64,000 bases of DNA, taken from NCBI GenBank assembly GCA_041686485.1, contig JAWLDT010000004.1:14206-78205 (forward strand). The letters are read 5' to 3'. This document shows, piece after piece, positions 9,093-18,305 of this stretch (positions are counted from its first letter, which is position 1; each line of letters begins with the position of its first letter). Below the pieces are notes generated by a model. The model had not been told where the DNA came from. It saw nothing but the letters and a program-made list of their open reading frames with translations, and did not search any database. The translations under genes were made by a program, and so were the position numbers. This stretch comes from PUPG01 sp041686485 (GTDB lineage Bacteria > Bacteroidota > Bacteroidia > Bacteroidales > UBA7960).

Positions 9093-9944
9093 TTACGAAT
9101 TTAAAACCATATTGTCAATAAGCCTTACATCGCCTGCATATACTGCAATACAGGCCACCACACTATTTCCGTTGTGTGTGTCGGCCTCTTTTGCAGGAAG
9201 TAACGTATCAGCCTGTACAATTTCAAAATATTCTGTTTTCAGCTCAGGAGAAGCGTTAATGTAGGCCATGACCTGTTGTTTGATCTGGTCTATGCTTTTA
9301 TCTGACCAGGACTCCCTTGCCATAAGCAGCGCCTGGTATATTTTGGCGGCTTCGCGCCGGCCGGCTTCTGTCAGTCTGGCATTTCGGCTGCTTAACGCCA
9401 GCCCGTCAGGTTCCCTGACCGTCAGACAATCGATTATCTGAACATCATGTCCTTCTTTTCTGACCAGTGCTTTAATAATTTGTAGCTGCTGAAAGTCTTT
9501 TTCACCAAAATAGGCACGGTGAGGCGCTACAATCCTGAACAGCTTGTCCACCACCAGAGCCACCCCATTAAAATGGCCTGGGCGGTATTTCCCTTCCATC
9601 ACTTTATCAAGATGGCCAAAATCGTAGACTTTCTGCTCTTTTTCCGGATATATTTCCTGTTCATCCGGGGTGAAAGCAACATCACATCCAGCTTCTTGCA
9701 GCTGCTGAAGGTCATCGGTCAGGTTACGGGGATATTTCTCCAGATCTGCCTGGTTGTTAAATTGAGCCGGGTTTACAAATATGCTGCAAACCACAATGTC
9801 ATTTTCTTTGTTTGCCCGTTCAACAAGTGCCAGATGGCCTGTATGCAACGCCCCCATCGTGGGTACAAACCCAATGGTTTGACCGGACAGCTTCTTGTCT
9901 GTCGTCCATTCGTGCAGGACTTTCTTTTTTTTAAACGTGATCAT
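9093..9944 (-). CDS. panC: Pantothenate synthetase
   Basis: This enzyme joins pantoate and beta-alanine with ATP through a pantoyl-adenylate. The 283-aa sequence shows the N-terminal VPTMGALHTGHLALVERA with the HxGH ATP-binding motif, the FVNPAQFN pantoate loop, FGEKDFQQLQII, and the REPDGLALSSRNARL signature. It is the first gene of a minus-strand run (panC, panD, flippase-like, hldE2-like, ctpA) and is divergent from the glycogen-synthase-like gene. Confidence 0.97.
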   Translation of the reverse strand: MITFKKKKVLHEWTTDKKLSGQTIGFVPTMGALHTGHLALVERANKENDIVVCSIFVNPAQFNNQADLEKYPRNLTDDLQQLQEAGCDVAFTPDEQEIYPEKEQKVYDFGHLDKVMEGKYRPGHFNGVALVVDKLFRIVAPHRAYFGEKDFQQLQIIKALVRKEGHDVQIIDCLTVREPDGLALSSRNARLTEAGRREAAKIYQALLMARESWSDKSIDQIKQQVMAYINASPELKTEYFEIVQADTLLPAKEADTHNGNSVVACIAVYAGDVRLIDNMVLNS

Positions 9945-10037
9945 AAAGCAACATAACTTGCTGGCTGTTTGTTATATATGCGGCAATAACATACAATATG
10001 CCACCCTAAAAACAAACCTGCAAAACTATAAGGATTA

Positions 10038-10069
10038 TTTGAAAAATTGGTAAAAAAAGTGTATTTTTG
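10038..10069 (+). promoter_or_regulatory. Promoter for the glycogen-synthase-like gene
   Basis: TTTG at 10038-10041 and TATTTTTG at 10062-10069 are separated by 20 nt, a near-perfect match to the Bacteroidota primary sigma factor consensus (TTTG, 19-21 nt, TAnnTTTG). The predicted start near 10076 gives a leader of about 54 nt. Confidence 0.75.
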
Positions 10070-10129
10070 CATAATCATTTTAGCATCAATGTTTAAAGCC
10101 ATATCATTTTTTAATCGTTCGTTGTATTT

Positions 10130-10960
10130 ATGGAAAAACCAAAAGTTCTTTTTGTTCAGCAAGAAATAACCCCTTACCTAAAAGAATCCCACATGGGTTA
10201 TATTGGCCGCTACCTCCCACAGGGGATTCAGGAAAGAAAAAAAGAAATCCGCACTTTTATGCCGCGATATGGTTGTATCAATGAGCGCCGCAACCAGTTG
10301 CATGAGGTCATCCGCTTGTCCGGCATGAATTTGGTTATCAATAACACCGATCATCCACTTATCATTAAAGTTGCCTCGATACAGTCGGCCCGGATGCAGA
10401 TTTATTTTATTGATAACGAAGATTTCTTTCAGCGCAAGTTTACCCTGACCAACAAAACAGGCGATTTCTTTGAGGATAATGATGAGCGTGCGATATTTTT
10501 TGCACGTGGTGTAATTGAGACTGTCAAGAAACTTGGTTGGGCGCCCGATTTGGTTCATTGTAATGGTTGGTTCACCAGCCTTATGCCTTTCTTCCTGAAA
10601 GAGGTATTCAGGGATAACCCTATGTTTTCTGACACCAAAGTGGTTTATTCTGTCTATGACGATGGCTTCCCGGGTCAGCTCAGTTCGGATATGCCCCAAA
10701 AGTTGACAATGAAAGGGATTAGCCAGGAGGTGCCTGAAAAATATTCAGGCCCAACATTTGAAAACGTCAGTAAACTGGCCATTGATTACGCCGATGGTGT
10801 CATCTTTGGTGATGAGACGATCAATGCTGAGGTTGAAAAACACGCCCGTGAGAGTGGAAAGCCAGTGCTGGAGTTTCATGACCGGGACACCTACCTGGAT
10901 GCCTATAACAAATTTTTTGATGAGGTACTTGTTTCTGAATCTGTTTTGGCGGAAAAATAA
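10130..10960 (+). CDS. Degenerate starch/glycogen synthase N-terminal domain (GT5-like)
   Basis: This 276-aa protein covers only the N-terminal Rossmann domain of GT5 glycogen synthases; full enzymes are about 480 aa with a second, nucleotide-sugar-binding domain. DLVHCNGWFTSLMPFFLKE matches the HANDWHT region and KVVYSVYDDGFPG matches the IHN region. The ADP-glucose-contacting KxGGL loop expected near residue 20 is replaced by ESHMGYIGRYLP. It therefore looks unable to polymerise glucose. The order panC / this gene / DUF4270 / glmS recurs in the phylum to my knowledge, so a conserved non-catalytic role is likely, but I cannot name it. Confidence 0.85.
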   Translation: MEKPKVLFVQQEITPYLKESHMGYIGRYLPQGIQERKKEIRTFMPRYGCINERRNQLHEVIRLSGMNLVINNTDHPLIIKVASIQSARMQIYFIDNEDFFQRKFTLTNKTGDFFEDNDERAIFFARGVIETVKKLGWAPDLVHCNGWFTSLMPFFLKEVFRDNPMFSDTKVVYSVYDDGFPGQLSSDMPQKLTMKGISQEVPEKYSGPTFENVSKLAIDYADGVIFGDETINAEVEKHARESGKPVLEFHDRDTYLDAYNKFFDEVLVSESVLAEK

Positions 10961-10974
10961 AAATTATACCTTTG
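10945..10974 (+). promoter_or_regulatory. Intragenic promoter for the DUF4270 gene
   Basis: TTTG at 10945-10948 and TACCTTTG at 10967-10974 are 18 nt apart, close to the phylum consensus. They straddle the stop codon of the upstream gene. Transcription would begin near 10981, about 47 nt before the proposed TTG start. Confidence 0.65.
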
Positions 10975-11027
10975 CCAGACAAAATTTAGTTCAATTGCTT
11001 TTACGTATTCAAAAACATTTTATAGCC

Positions 11028-12386
11028 TTGAAAAAACTATTTAATCCCCGTTTTTACGGGGTTTTTTTAACCCTTCTCAAAAGAGGTCTTTTAGGGCTGA
11101 CCTTACTGGTAATGGTTAATGCCTGTGAGGAGTCTGAAAAGATTGGTCTTGATCTTATAGAAAGTCAGGCAAGCCTGAACACCCTGGATACATTAACCAT
11201 TCGTGCGATGACAGTTCCGGATGACAGTGTTCCAACCAATTTTACCAGCAATAACTACCTGGGAATCATCGATGATCCTGTGTTTGGTAAAACCAGGGCC
11301 AGTATTTACACCGAGACAAGACTACCCCAAAGTGAGCTGTTCCTTGGAGAAAACCCCGAGCTTGACTCACTGCACCTTGTACTTGCTTATACCGGAGATT
11401 TCTACGGGTCGCTGGGAACGTTTCAAAATCTTCAGGTGTACGAACTGACTGAGAATTTTCCGGAAACAGACACCCTGTTTTCCCATATGGAAATCCCATA
11501 TGATCCGGAGACAATCACAAAAGACTCCGAAGGATTTCTTTTCCGGCCGCTACCCAGTGACAGCGTAATGGTCGATTCTGTCTTGCAGGAACCCCAGATA
11601 CGGATTCCGATGTCAGATGACTTTGCTCAGCAGTTTATCGATGCCAATGAGACAGAAGCCTTTGAAGCTGTTCCGGACTATCTCGATACATTCAAAGGGT
11701 TATATATTGAGGTGGATGAAGACATAGATGGACTGGGTTCAAAATATCAGCTCGACATGGTCCGGTTCCGGTCTGCATTGGAGTTATATTATCAGAGCGA
11801 CGATGATACCCTTCAGCAGATGCAACGATTTCCCATTAATGAATTTGCCAAGCGGATCAACTACGTGGAACAGTTTGGGTATGAAAACACCCATGAATCG
11901 CTGAAGGCCCAAATTCATCACCAGGATCAAACGGCAGCTGATAGTTTGCTGTTTCTGCAGTCCCTCGGTATGCTACGTGTTGATATACATTTCCCCTTTT
12001 TGCAGGAACTTGCCGATATCGATAAGTTATTAATCAACAAAGCTGAACTTATTATACCGGTAGCGGAAGCGTTTACCTCTGATGAGCTCCCTGCCACTGA
12101 AAAGCTATCCTTGCTCAGGTATAATGAGGAGGGGGAAATGGTCTTTTTGCCCGATCAGGTTGAAGGTGCCGGCTATTTTGGTGGCCAGCTGGATGAAGAT
12201 CGTAACAGATATACATTTAATATTACCAGGCATCTGCAGGACCTTATTGATGGTGAACAGGATGATCAGGGACTTGCCCTGGTTGTCGATGCCGCTTCCG
12301 AAAATGCCAGCCGTGTAGTATTACATGGTCCCGGCCGTTCAGAGAACCCTATGCGCCTGGTCATTCATTACACAGTGTTTGATTAA
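11028..12386 (+). CDS. DUF4270-family lipoprotein
   Basis: A 452-aa lipoprotein is proposed. The frame is open back to 10758, but that part overlaps the upstream gene. I prefer the TTG at 11028, which yields a lysine-rich N-terminus (KKLFNPRF), a hydrophobic core, and a lipobox VMVNAC with Cys33 as the lipidated residue. The mature part (LDLIESQASLNTLDT..., then HYTVFD at the end) fits DUF4270, a Bacteroidota family of unknown function with an envelope location. The first codons carry a terminator-like hairpin. glmS follows after only 14 nt. Confidence 0.8.
   Translation: MKKLFNPRFYGVFLTLLKRGLLGLTLLVMVNACEESEKIGLDLIESQASLNTLDTLTIRAMTVPDDSVPTNFTSNNYLGIIDDPVFGKTRASIYTETRLPQSELFLGENPELDSLHLVLAYTGDFYGSLGTFQNLQVYELTENFPETDTLFSHMEIPYDPETITKDSEGFLFRPLPSDSVMVDSVLQEPQIRIPMSDDFAQQFIDANETEAFEAVPDYLDTFKGLYIEVDEDIDGLGSKYQLDMVRFRSALELYYQSDDDTLQQMQRFPINEFAKRINYVEQFGYENTHESLKAQIHHQDQTAADSLLFLQSLGMLRVDIHFPFLQELADIDKLLINKAELIIPVAEAFTSDELPATEKLSLLRYNEEGEMVFLPDQVEGAGYFGGQLDEDRNRYTFNITRHLQDLIDGEQDDQGLALVVDAASENASRVVLHGPGRSENPMRLVIHYTVFD
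11046..11068 (+). terminator. Terminator- or attenuator-like hairpin inside the DUF4270 signal-peptide codons
   Basis: CCCCGT (11046-11051) pairs perfectly with ACGGGG (11056-11061) around a TTTT loop and is followed at once by seven T (11062-11068). An A-rich stretch lies upstream. This is a textbook intrinsic terminator shape, yet it falls at codons 7-14 of the proposed coding sequence. Confidence 0.6.
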
Positions 12387-12400
12387 ACCTGATCGTTGTT

Positions 12401-14239
12401 ATGTGCGGTATTGTTGGTTACATTGGCCCCCGAAAAGCATTTCCCATCCTTATAAAAGGCCTTTACAGGCTTGAATACCGGGGCTACGATAGTGCCGGTA
12501 TCGCTTTGTCTGATGGTGACCTGAAGCTTTACAAAACACACGGGAAAGTTGCTGACCTCGATAAACTGGCTGACGGTCAGGACATCGCAGGAAATACGGG
12601 CATTGCCCATACGCGCTGGGCCACCCATGGTGAGCCAAATGATGTAAATGCCCACCCCCACTACAGCCCATCCAAAAAACTGGCCATTATTCATAACGGC
12701 ATTATTGAAAATTATGGTTCCCTAAAGGCCGAACTGGTAAATCGCGGTTATTATTTTGAAAGCAATACCGATACCGAGGTCCTGATACATCTTATCGAAG
12801 ATATACAGCAGAACGAGTATCTCGAGCTGGAAGAAGCTGTGCGTGTTGCCCTGAACCAGGTTGTTGGCGCCTACGCGATCGTGATACTGTCAAAGGAGAC
12901 CCCTGATCAGCTGATCGTGGCGAAAAAAGGGAGTCCGTTGGTGATTGGCGTTGGTGACGGTGAATACTTTGTTGCTTCTGATCCTACACCCATAGTCGAA
13001 TATACCAAGGACGTTGTTTATCTCGAGGACGAAGAGATGGCCATCATTCCCCGGCAAGGGGAACTGATGGTGAAAACAATCAGTAATCAGAAGAAAACCC
13101 CGTATATGCATCATCTTGAGATGCAGCTTTCCTCGATCGAGAAGGGTGGGTATCCGCATTTTATGCTCAAGGAAATTTATGAGCAGAGCAGGAGTATCAG
13201 AGACAGTATGCGCGGACGACTGAATCTGCAGAAAGGGATTGTGACCCTGGGCGGCATCATAGATTATGAGCAAAAACTGGTTAATTGTAAACGGATCATC
13301 ATTGTAGCCTGCGGTACCTCCTGGCATGCAGGTTTGGTGGGAGAATATTTGCTTGAAGACCTGGCACGCATACCTGTGGAAGTTGAATATGCGTCGGAAT
13401 TTCGTTACCGTAATCCGGTGATCAGGGAAGGTGATGTGGTCATTGCCATCAGCCAGTCGGGCGAAACAGCCGATACGCTGGCTGCTGTCGAACTTGCCAA
13501 ATCGAAAGGCGCCATCATATTGGGTATTTGTAATGTGGTGGGCTCTTCCATCGCCAGAGCAACCCATGCCGGTTCATATACACACGCGGGGCCTGAGATA
13601 GGGGTTGCTTCTACAAAGGCCTTTACCGCCCAGGTAACCATCCTGACGCTCATGGCCCTGTCTATTGCCGACAAAAAAGGGACTATCCCGAAATCCAGAT
13701 ATTATGAGCTGCTTAGTGAGATGGATGCTATCCCGGCGAAACTGGAGAAAGCCATCGAAGTCAACGAACGGGTTCTGGAACTGTCAAAAATATTTCAGCA
13801 TGCCAGGAACTTTTTGTACCTGGGAAGGGGCTACAACTTTCCGGTGGCCCTGGAAGGAGCTCTGAAGCTTAAAGAAATATCCTATATTCATGCCGAAGGC
13901 TACCCTGCTGCCGAAATGAAGCACGGGCCGATTGCCCTGATCGATGAAGAAATGCCTGTCGTGGTCCTGGCCACCAAAAAAGGCAACTATGAAAAGGTGA
14001 TCAGTAATATTCAGGAGGTGAAAGCCCGTAAAGGGATCATTATTGCCATTGTAACGGAAGGCGATGATGTGGTAAATGGAATGGCTGATTATGTGATAGA
14101 GATACCGGATACCGATGAAATGTTTGTACCACTTGTGGCAACCTTGCCGTTGCAGCTGCTGTCATATCATATGGCCGTGCTGAGGGGATGTAACGTCGAT
14201 CAGCCCAGAAATCTGGCGAAATCGGTTACCGTTGAATAA
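12401..14239 (+). CDS. glmS: Glutamine-fructose-6-phosphate aminotransferase
   Basis: GlmS makes glucosamine-6-phosphate, the entry point to peptidoglycan and lipopolysaccharide amino sugars. The 612-aa sequence starts MCGIVGYIG, exposing Cys2 as the glutaminase nucleophile after Met removal. The glutaminase half includes HTRWATHGEPNDVNAHPH. Two SIS isomerase domains follow, with CGTSWHAG, ISQSGETADTLAA and GRGYNFPVALEGALKLKE. The C-terminus NLAKSVTVE is typical. It is close behind the DUF4270 gene and may share its transcript. Confidence 0.98.
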   Translation: MCGIVGYIGPRKAFPILIKGLYRLEYRGYDSAGIALSDGDLKLYKTHGKVADLDKLADGQDIAGNTGIAHTRWATHGEPNDVNAHPHYSPSKKLAIIHNGIIENYGSLKAELVNRGYYFESNTDTEVLIHLIEDIQQNEYLELEEAVRVALNQVVGAYAIVILSKETPDQLIVAKKGSPLVIGVGDGEYFVASDPTPIVEYTKDVVYLEDEEMAIIPRQGELMVKTISNQKKTPYMHHLEMQLSSIEKGGYPHFMLKEIYEQSRSIRDSMRGRLNLQKGIVTLGGIIDYEQKLVNCKRIIIVACGTSWHAGLVGEYLLEDLARIPVEVEYASEFRYRNPVIREGDVVIAISQSGETADTLAAVELAKSKGAIILGICNVVGSSIARATHAGSYTHAGPEIGVASTKAFTAQVTILTLMALSIADKKGTIPKSRYYELLSEMDAIPAKLEKAIEVNERVLELSKIFQHARNFLYLGRGYNFPVALEGALKLKEISYIHAEGYPAAEMKHGPIALIDEEMPVVVLATKKGNYEKVISNIQEVKARKGIIIAIVTEGDDVVNGMADYVIEIPDTDEMFVPLVATLPLQLLSYHMAVLRGCNVDQPRNLAKSVTVE

Positions 14240-14424
14240 AGAACAAACAAATTTTTGTTTTTTCACCCGGCAGAAGTGGGTTTTTTGTTAACTTTAGCCA
14301 CTTTTTTCGCCCCTTTTTGAAAAAGACCTTTTAAAAGCTGGTGTCAGGCGAAATAAGTAATCTTTCGGAATCATAAAGCAAATAAAACCAAAAGTTATAC
14401 ATTTATAAATATTGTGATGTCGCT

Positions 14425-16560
14425 ATGAAAGTATATCAGACCAAAGAACTGAAAAACATTGCTCTTGTTGGTGGGGCAAAAGTAGGAAAGACCACGCTGG
14501 CAGAGGCTATGCTGTATGAAGGTGGTGTGACGAACAGAAGAGGCTCTGTTGATGATAAAAACGCCATTTCCGACTATCGTGAGGTAGAGCTGGACAGGCA
14601 GGCTTCTGTGTATTCAACCGTTTTATATGCCGAATATGATGGTTACAAAATAAACATGATCGACGCCCCTGGTTTTGATGATTTTATCGGAGAGGTCGTT
14701 TCTGCCCTAAAGGTGTCTGATACCGCCGTCATGTTGTTGAATGCCCAGAATGGGGTGGAGGTTGGAACAGAAATTACTTGGCGTCAGATCACAAAGCTCG
14801 AAAAGCCTGTTGTTTTCCTGGTGAACCAGCTTGAGCATGAGAAGGCCAATTTTGAAGAGACGGTCCGCCAGCTAAAGTCACAGTTTGGCGATAAATCATT
14901 GGTAGCACAATACCCGGTCAATGTCGGACAGGGCTTTGACACCGTGATTGATGTGTTGAAGATGAAGCAATATAAGTTTCCTTCTGGTGGTGGAAAACCC
15001 GAAATTACAGATGTTCCTGACAGTGAAAAAGATAATGCTGAAGCATATTTGAATGCTATCATCGAAGCTGCTGCAGAAAGTGATGAAGAACTGATGGAAG
15101 CCTTCTTTGAAAATGGTACGTTGACCGAGCAGGAACTTGCCAGGGGTATCAGTCAGGGAATTGCCACACGTACCATGTATCCCATCCTTTGCGCTTCAGC
15201 CAAAAACAATCAGGGTACAAACCGTTTGATGGAATTTATCACCGAAAATCTGCCTTCTCCATTGGACGTTACGCCTGAGAAAGACACAAAGGGTAATGAG
15301 CTGACCCTGGATGACAGCAAAGAACCGCTTGCTTTTGTGTTTAAAACTTCTATTGAACCACACCTTGGTGAGGTTTATTTTTTCCGTGTATACGAAGGGG
15401 TTGTGAACGAGTCTGTCGACCTTGTGAACCCCGGCAACGCCTCTAAAGAACGATTGTCACAGCTTTTTGTGATTGCCGGTAAAAACAGACAAAAAGTTGA
15501 AAAGGTGATGCCCGGTGATCTGGCAGCCACCATCAAACTGAAAAGTACACATACAAACGATACCCTTACCAGTTCCAAAAACCAGGACAAGCAAGTTTCT
15601 CCCATCGAATTTCCTGATCCCAAATTCCGCATGGCGATTAAAGCCAAAAACTCAGGTGAAGAAGAGAAGATGGGCGCTGTACTTAAAGAGTTGAACACCA
15701 TTGATCCCACACTGAATTATGAACAATCGAAAGAGTTGAAACAGATGCTCCTGGCCGGACAGGGTGAAATGCACCTGAACATAGCCAAGTGGATGCTGGA
15801 GAATGTTCATAAAGTGGAAGTTGATTTTATTCCACCCAAGATCCCGTATCGTGAAACCATTACCAAACCTGCCAAAGCGACTTATCGTCATAAGAAACAG
15901 TCGGGTGGTGCCGGACAGTTTGGTGAGGTATATATGATGATTGAGCCTTATTATGAAGGTAAACCGGACCAGAAGGAGTTTCCTGTCCGGAAACAGGAAG
16001 AGCATACCCTCCCATGGGGTGGTAAGCTTGTGTTTAACAACTGTATTGTGGGTGGTAATATTGATGCCCGCTTTATGCCTGCCATCCTGAAAGGGATCAT
16101 GGAGAAGATGGAAGAAGGGCCGCTTACAGGGTCTTATGCCCGTGATATCGTCGTAAACGTCTACGATGGCAAGATGCACCCGGTCGACTCTAACGAATTG
16201 TCGTTCAAACTTGCCGGTCGAAATGCCTTTAAGGATGCCTTTAAAAATGCCGGTCCGAAAATTATGGAACCCATTTATGATGTCGTGGTTATGGTGCCCG
16301 AAGAAAAGATGGGTGATGTCATGACTGACCTGCAGGGACGCCGTGCATTGATCATGGGGATGGAAAGCGAAGGTACTTATCAGCGCATCCGGGCCAAGGT
16401 GCCGTTGGCGGAAATGAATCGCTATGCCACCAGTCTTAGCTCGCTCACCAGTGGTCGTGCTACCTACGACATGAAATTTGCCGAGTATCAGCAGGTGCCC
16501 ATGGATATCCAGGAACAGTTGCTGAAGGCTTACGAGGAAGAACAAAAAGAAGAGGAGTAG
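14425..16560 (+). CDS. EF-G-like translational GTPase paralog with degenerate GTPase motifs
   Basis: The 711-aa protein has the EF-G domain order: G domain, domain II, domain III with GQGEMHL, domain IV with QSGGAGQFGEV, and domain V. The P-loop GGAKVGKT (residues 16-23) is intact. Switch II reads DAPGFDDF, with Phe84 where EF-G has the catalytic His (DTPGHVDF). The guanine-specificity motif NKxD is NQLE (134-137), and the switch I RGITI segment is replaced by RQASVYSTV. This resembles the Bacteroides EF-G2 paralog, which has been reported to support translocation without GTPase activity. The canonical EF-G gene is not in the window. I did not find a confident promoter. Confidence 0.9.
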   Translation: MKVYQTKELKNIALVGGAKVGKTTLAEAMLYEGGVTNRRGSVDDKNAISDYREVELDRQASVYSTVLYAEYDGYKINMIDAPGFDDFIGEVVSALKVSDTAVMLLNAQNGVEVGTEITWRQITKLEKPVVFLVNQLEHEKANFEETVRQLKSQFGDKSLVAQYPVNVGQGFDTVIDVLKMKQYKFPSGGGKPEITDVPDSEKDNAEAYLNAIIEAAAESDEELMEAFFENGTLTEQELARGISQGIATRTMYPILCASAKNNQGTNRLMEFITENLPSPLDVTPEKDTKGNELTLDDSKEPLAFVFKTSIEPHLGEVYFFRVYEGVVNESVDLVNPGNASKERLSQLFVIAGKNRQKVEKVMPGDLAATIKLKSTHTNDTLTSSKNQDKQVSPIEFPDPKFRMAIKAKNSGEEEKMGAVLKELNTIDPTLNYEQSKELKQMLLAGQGEMHLNIAKWMLENVHKVEVDFIPPKIPYRETITKPAKATYRHKKQSGGAGQFGEVYMMIEPYYEGKPDQKEFPVRKQEEHTLPWGGKLVFNNCIVGGNIDARFMPAILKGIMEKMEEGPLTGSYARDIVVNVYDGKMHPVDSNELSFKLAGRNAFKDAFKNAGPKIMEPIYDVVVMVPEEKMGDVMTDLQGRRALIMGMESEGTYQRIRAKVPLAEMNRYATSLSSLTSGRATYDMKFAEYQQVPMDIQEQLLKAYEEEQKEEE

Positions 16561-16586
16561 TTTTTCATCTGGCAAACAAAATCCCT

Positions 16587-18179
16587 ATGGCAGAGAAAGA
16601 TAAGCCCGGCAATGAAGAAGGGCATCAACCAAACCAAAACAACAAAGAAGAGAACCAGGCACCAGAAACAGGATCCAAAGGAGTATTGCGCTGGATAGAA
16701 AAGATGGGCAACAAGTTGCCGCATCCTTTCTGGATATTTGCCTGGATATGTATCCTGATCGTCATAATAAGTGCGATTACCGCCTATTTTGAGGTGAGTG
16801 CGGTACACCCTGATGACGGCAGCCTGGTGGTAGCCGAGAACCTGATTTCCGGTGAAGGCCTTCGATGGTTTTTACAGGAAATGGTTACCAATTTTGCCCA
16901 TTTTGCACCCTTTGGTTTGGTGTTGGTCATGCTGATGGGGGTTTCCATTGCCGAGCGAAGCGGTCTACTGGCAGTTGCCATGCGTACGATAGCTTTTTCT
17001 GTGCCCAAGAAGGTCGTATTGCCGATCATCTTTATCATCGGTGCATGCGGAAATATCGGGTCGGATGCCGGTGTGGTTATTGTCCCTCCTATTGCTGCCC
17101 TCATTTTTACACAGATGGGCCTGCATCCTATTGCCGGCCTTATAGCCGGTTATGCCGGGGCTACAGCAGGTTTTACGGCCAACTTCTTTATCGCGGGTAC
17201 GGATGTGCTGCTGGCTGGTATCAGTACCGAGATCACACAGGCTATGCCGGGTGGCGTGGAAGTTAGCCCCACAGCAAACTGGTATTTCATGATTGCCTCC
17301 ACAATCCTTTTGGCATTCGGAGGCGCATTTGTCGCCCGCCGCTATACTATACCACGTTGCCAAAAGATTGAATTACTGGGTAACTTTGACCATCAGATCA
17401 CTGACGGCAAATTGTCACCAACAGAACGGAAGGGTCTTCGTCATGCCGGTATCGCTTTATTGATATATGTTGTGATTGTGGTGCTGTTGGTAGCTCCGCC
17501 GGATGCACCACTCCGAAATCAGGAGACAGGCGGTATTGTGCCTTCACCTTTTCTCCGGGGGCTGATACCTGTTTTATTCCTGCTCTTTGCGCTTCCCGGC
17601 TATTTCTACGGAAAAGCCACCGGCGCAATCAAAAAGCCCAACGACATCCTCAAACAGATGGAGCATGGGATGAAGGAGCTATCAGGCTATATCGTGCTCA
17701 TGCTGATCGTTGCACAATTTATTAACCTGTTTAGCTGGTCAAACCTGGACACGATCCTGGCGATTACGGGGGCCGACTTCCTGCAATCTACCGGTCTAAC
17801 CGGCCCGTTGATGTTTGTGATGTATATGGTGCTGGTAGCCATCCTGAATATCTTTCTGGGTAGCGGTTCTGCCAAGTGGGCCATCTTTGCCCCCATATTC
17901 ATCCCGATGCTTGCCCAGCTCAACTATAGCCCTGCATTTGTTCAGCTGATGTACAGGGTCGGCGACTCCATCACCAACGCCATCACACCATTATATGTTT
18001 ATTTCCCATTGTTGCTTGGATGGATTCATAAATACAACAAAAACCTGGGGATCGGGACAATCGTGTCGCTGTTGATCCCGTATGCCGTTATCCTGTTTAT
18101 TATGTGGCTCGCCTTGCTGTTTATCTGGTTTGGCCTCGACCTGCCGATCGGAGTTGGTGAGCATATCTATATGCAGTAG
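16587..18179 (+). CDS. AbgT-family transporter
   Basis: The 530-aa integral membrane protein has about a dozen hydrophobic segments after a hydrophilic, charged N-terminus of some 45 residues. ERSGLLAVAMRTIAFSVPKK and GNIGSDAGVVIVPPIAALIF, and later GSGSAKWAIFAPIFIPML, are AbgT-family signatures. Members import p-aminobenzoyl-glutamate or export antifolates such as sulfonamides; which applies here is not visible. It lies 26 nt after the EF-G paralog, so co-transcription is possible. Confidence 0.93.
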   Translation: MAEKDKPGNEEGHQPNQNNKEENQAPETGSKGVLRWIEKMGNKLPHPFWIFAWICILIVIISAITAYFEVSAVHPDDGSLVVAENLISGEGLRWFLQEMVTNFAHFAPFGLVLVMLMGVSIAERSGLLAVAMRTIAFSVPKKVVLPIIFIIGACGNIGSDAGVVIVPPIAALIFTQMGLHPIAGLIAGYAGATAGFTANFFIAGTDVLLAGISTEITQAMPGGVEVSPTANWYFMIASTILLAFGGAFVARRYTIPRCQKIELLGNFDHQITDGKLSPTERKGLRHAGIALLIYVVIVVLLVAPPDAPLRNQETGGIVPSPFLRGLIPVLFLLFALPGYFYGKATGAIKKPNDILKQMEHGMKELSGYIVLMLIVAQFINLFSWSNLDTILAITGADFLQSTGLTGPLMFVMYMVLVAILNIFLGSGSAKWAIFAPIFIPMLAQLNYSPAFVQLMYRVGDSITNAITPLYVYFPLLLGWIHKYNKNLGIGTIVSLLIPYAVILFIMWLALLFIWFGLDLPIGVGEHIYMQ

Positions 18180-18305
18180 GAGCAGCTATTTTTTTTTGAT
18201 AAATGTTCCCGGCAGGGAGATCCGTATTTTGGGTGCCGCGATACTGGCTTTATTGGTGTCAGGAAGGACAGCGAAGATGTCTCTGATTTTCCCAGGTCCG
18301 CTCAA

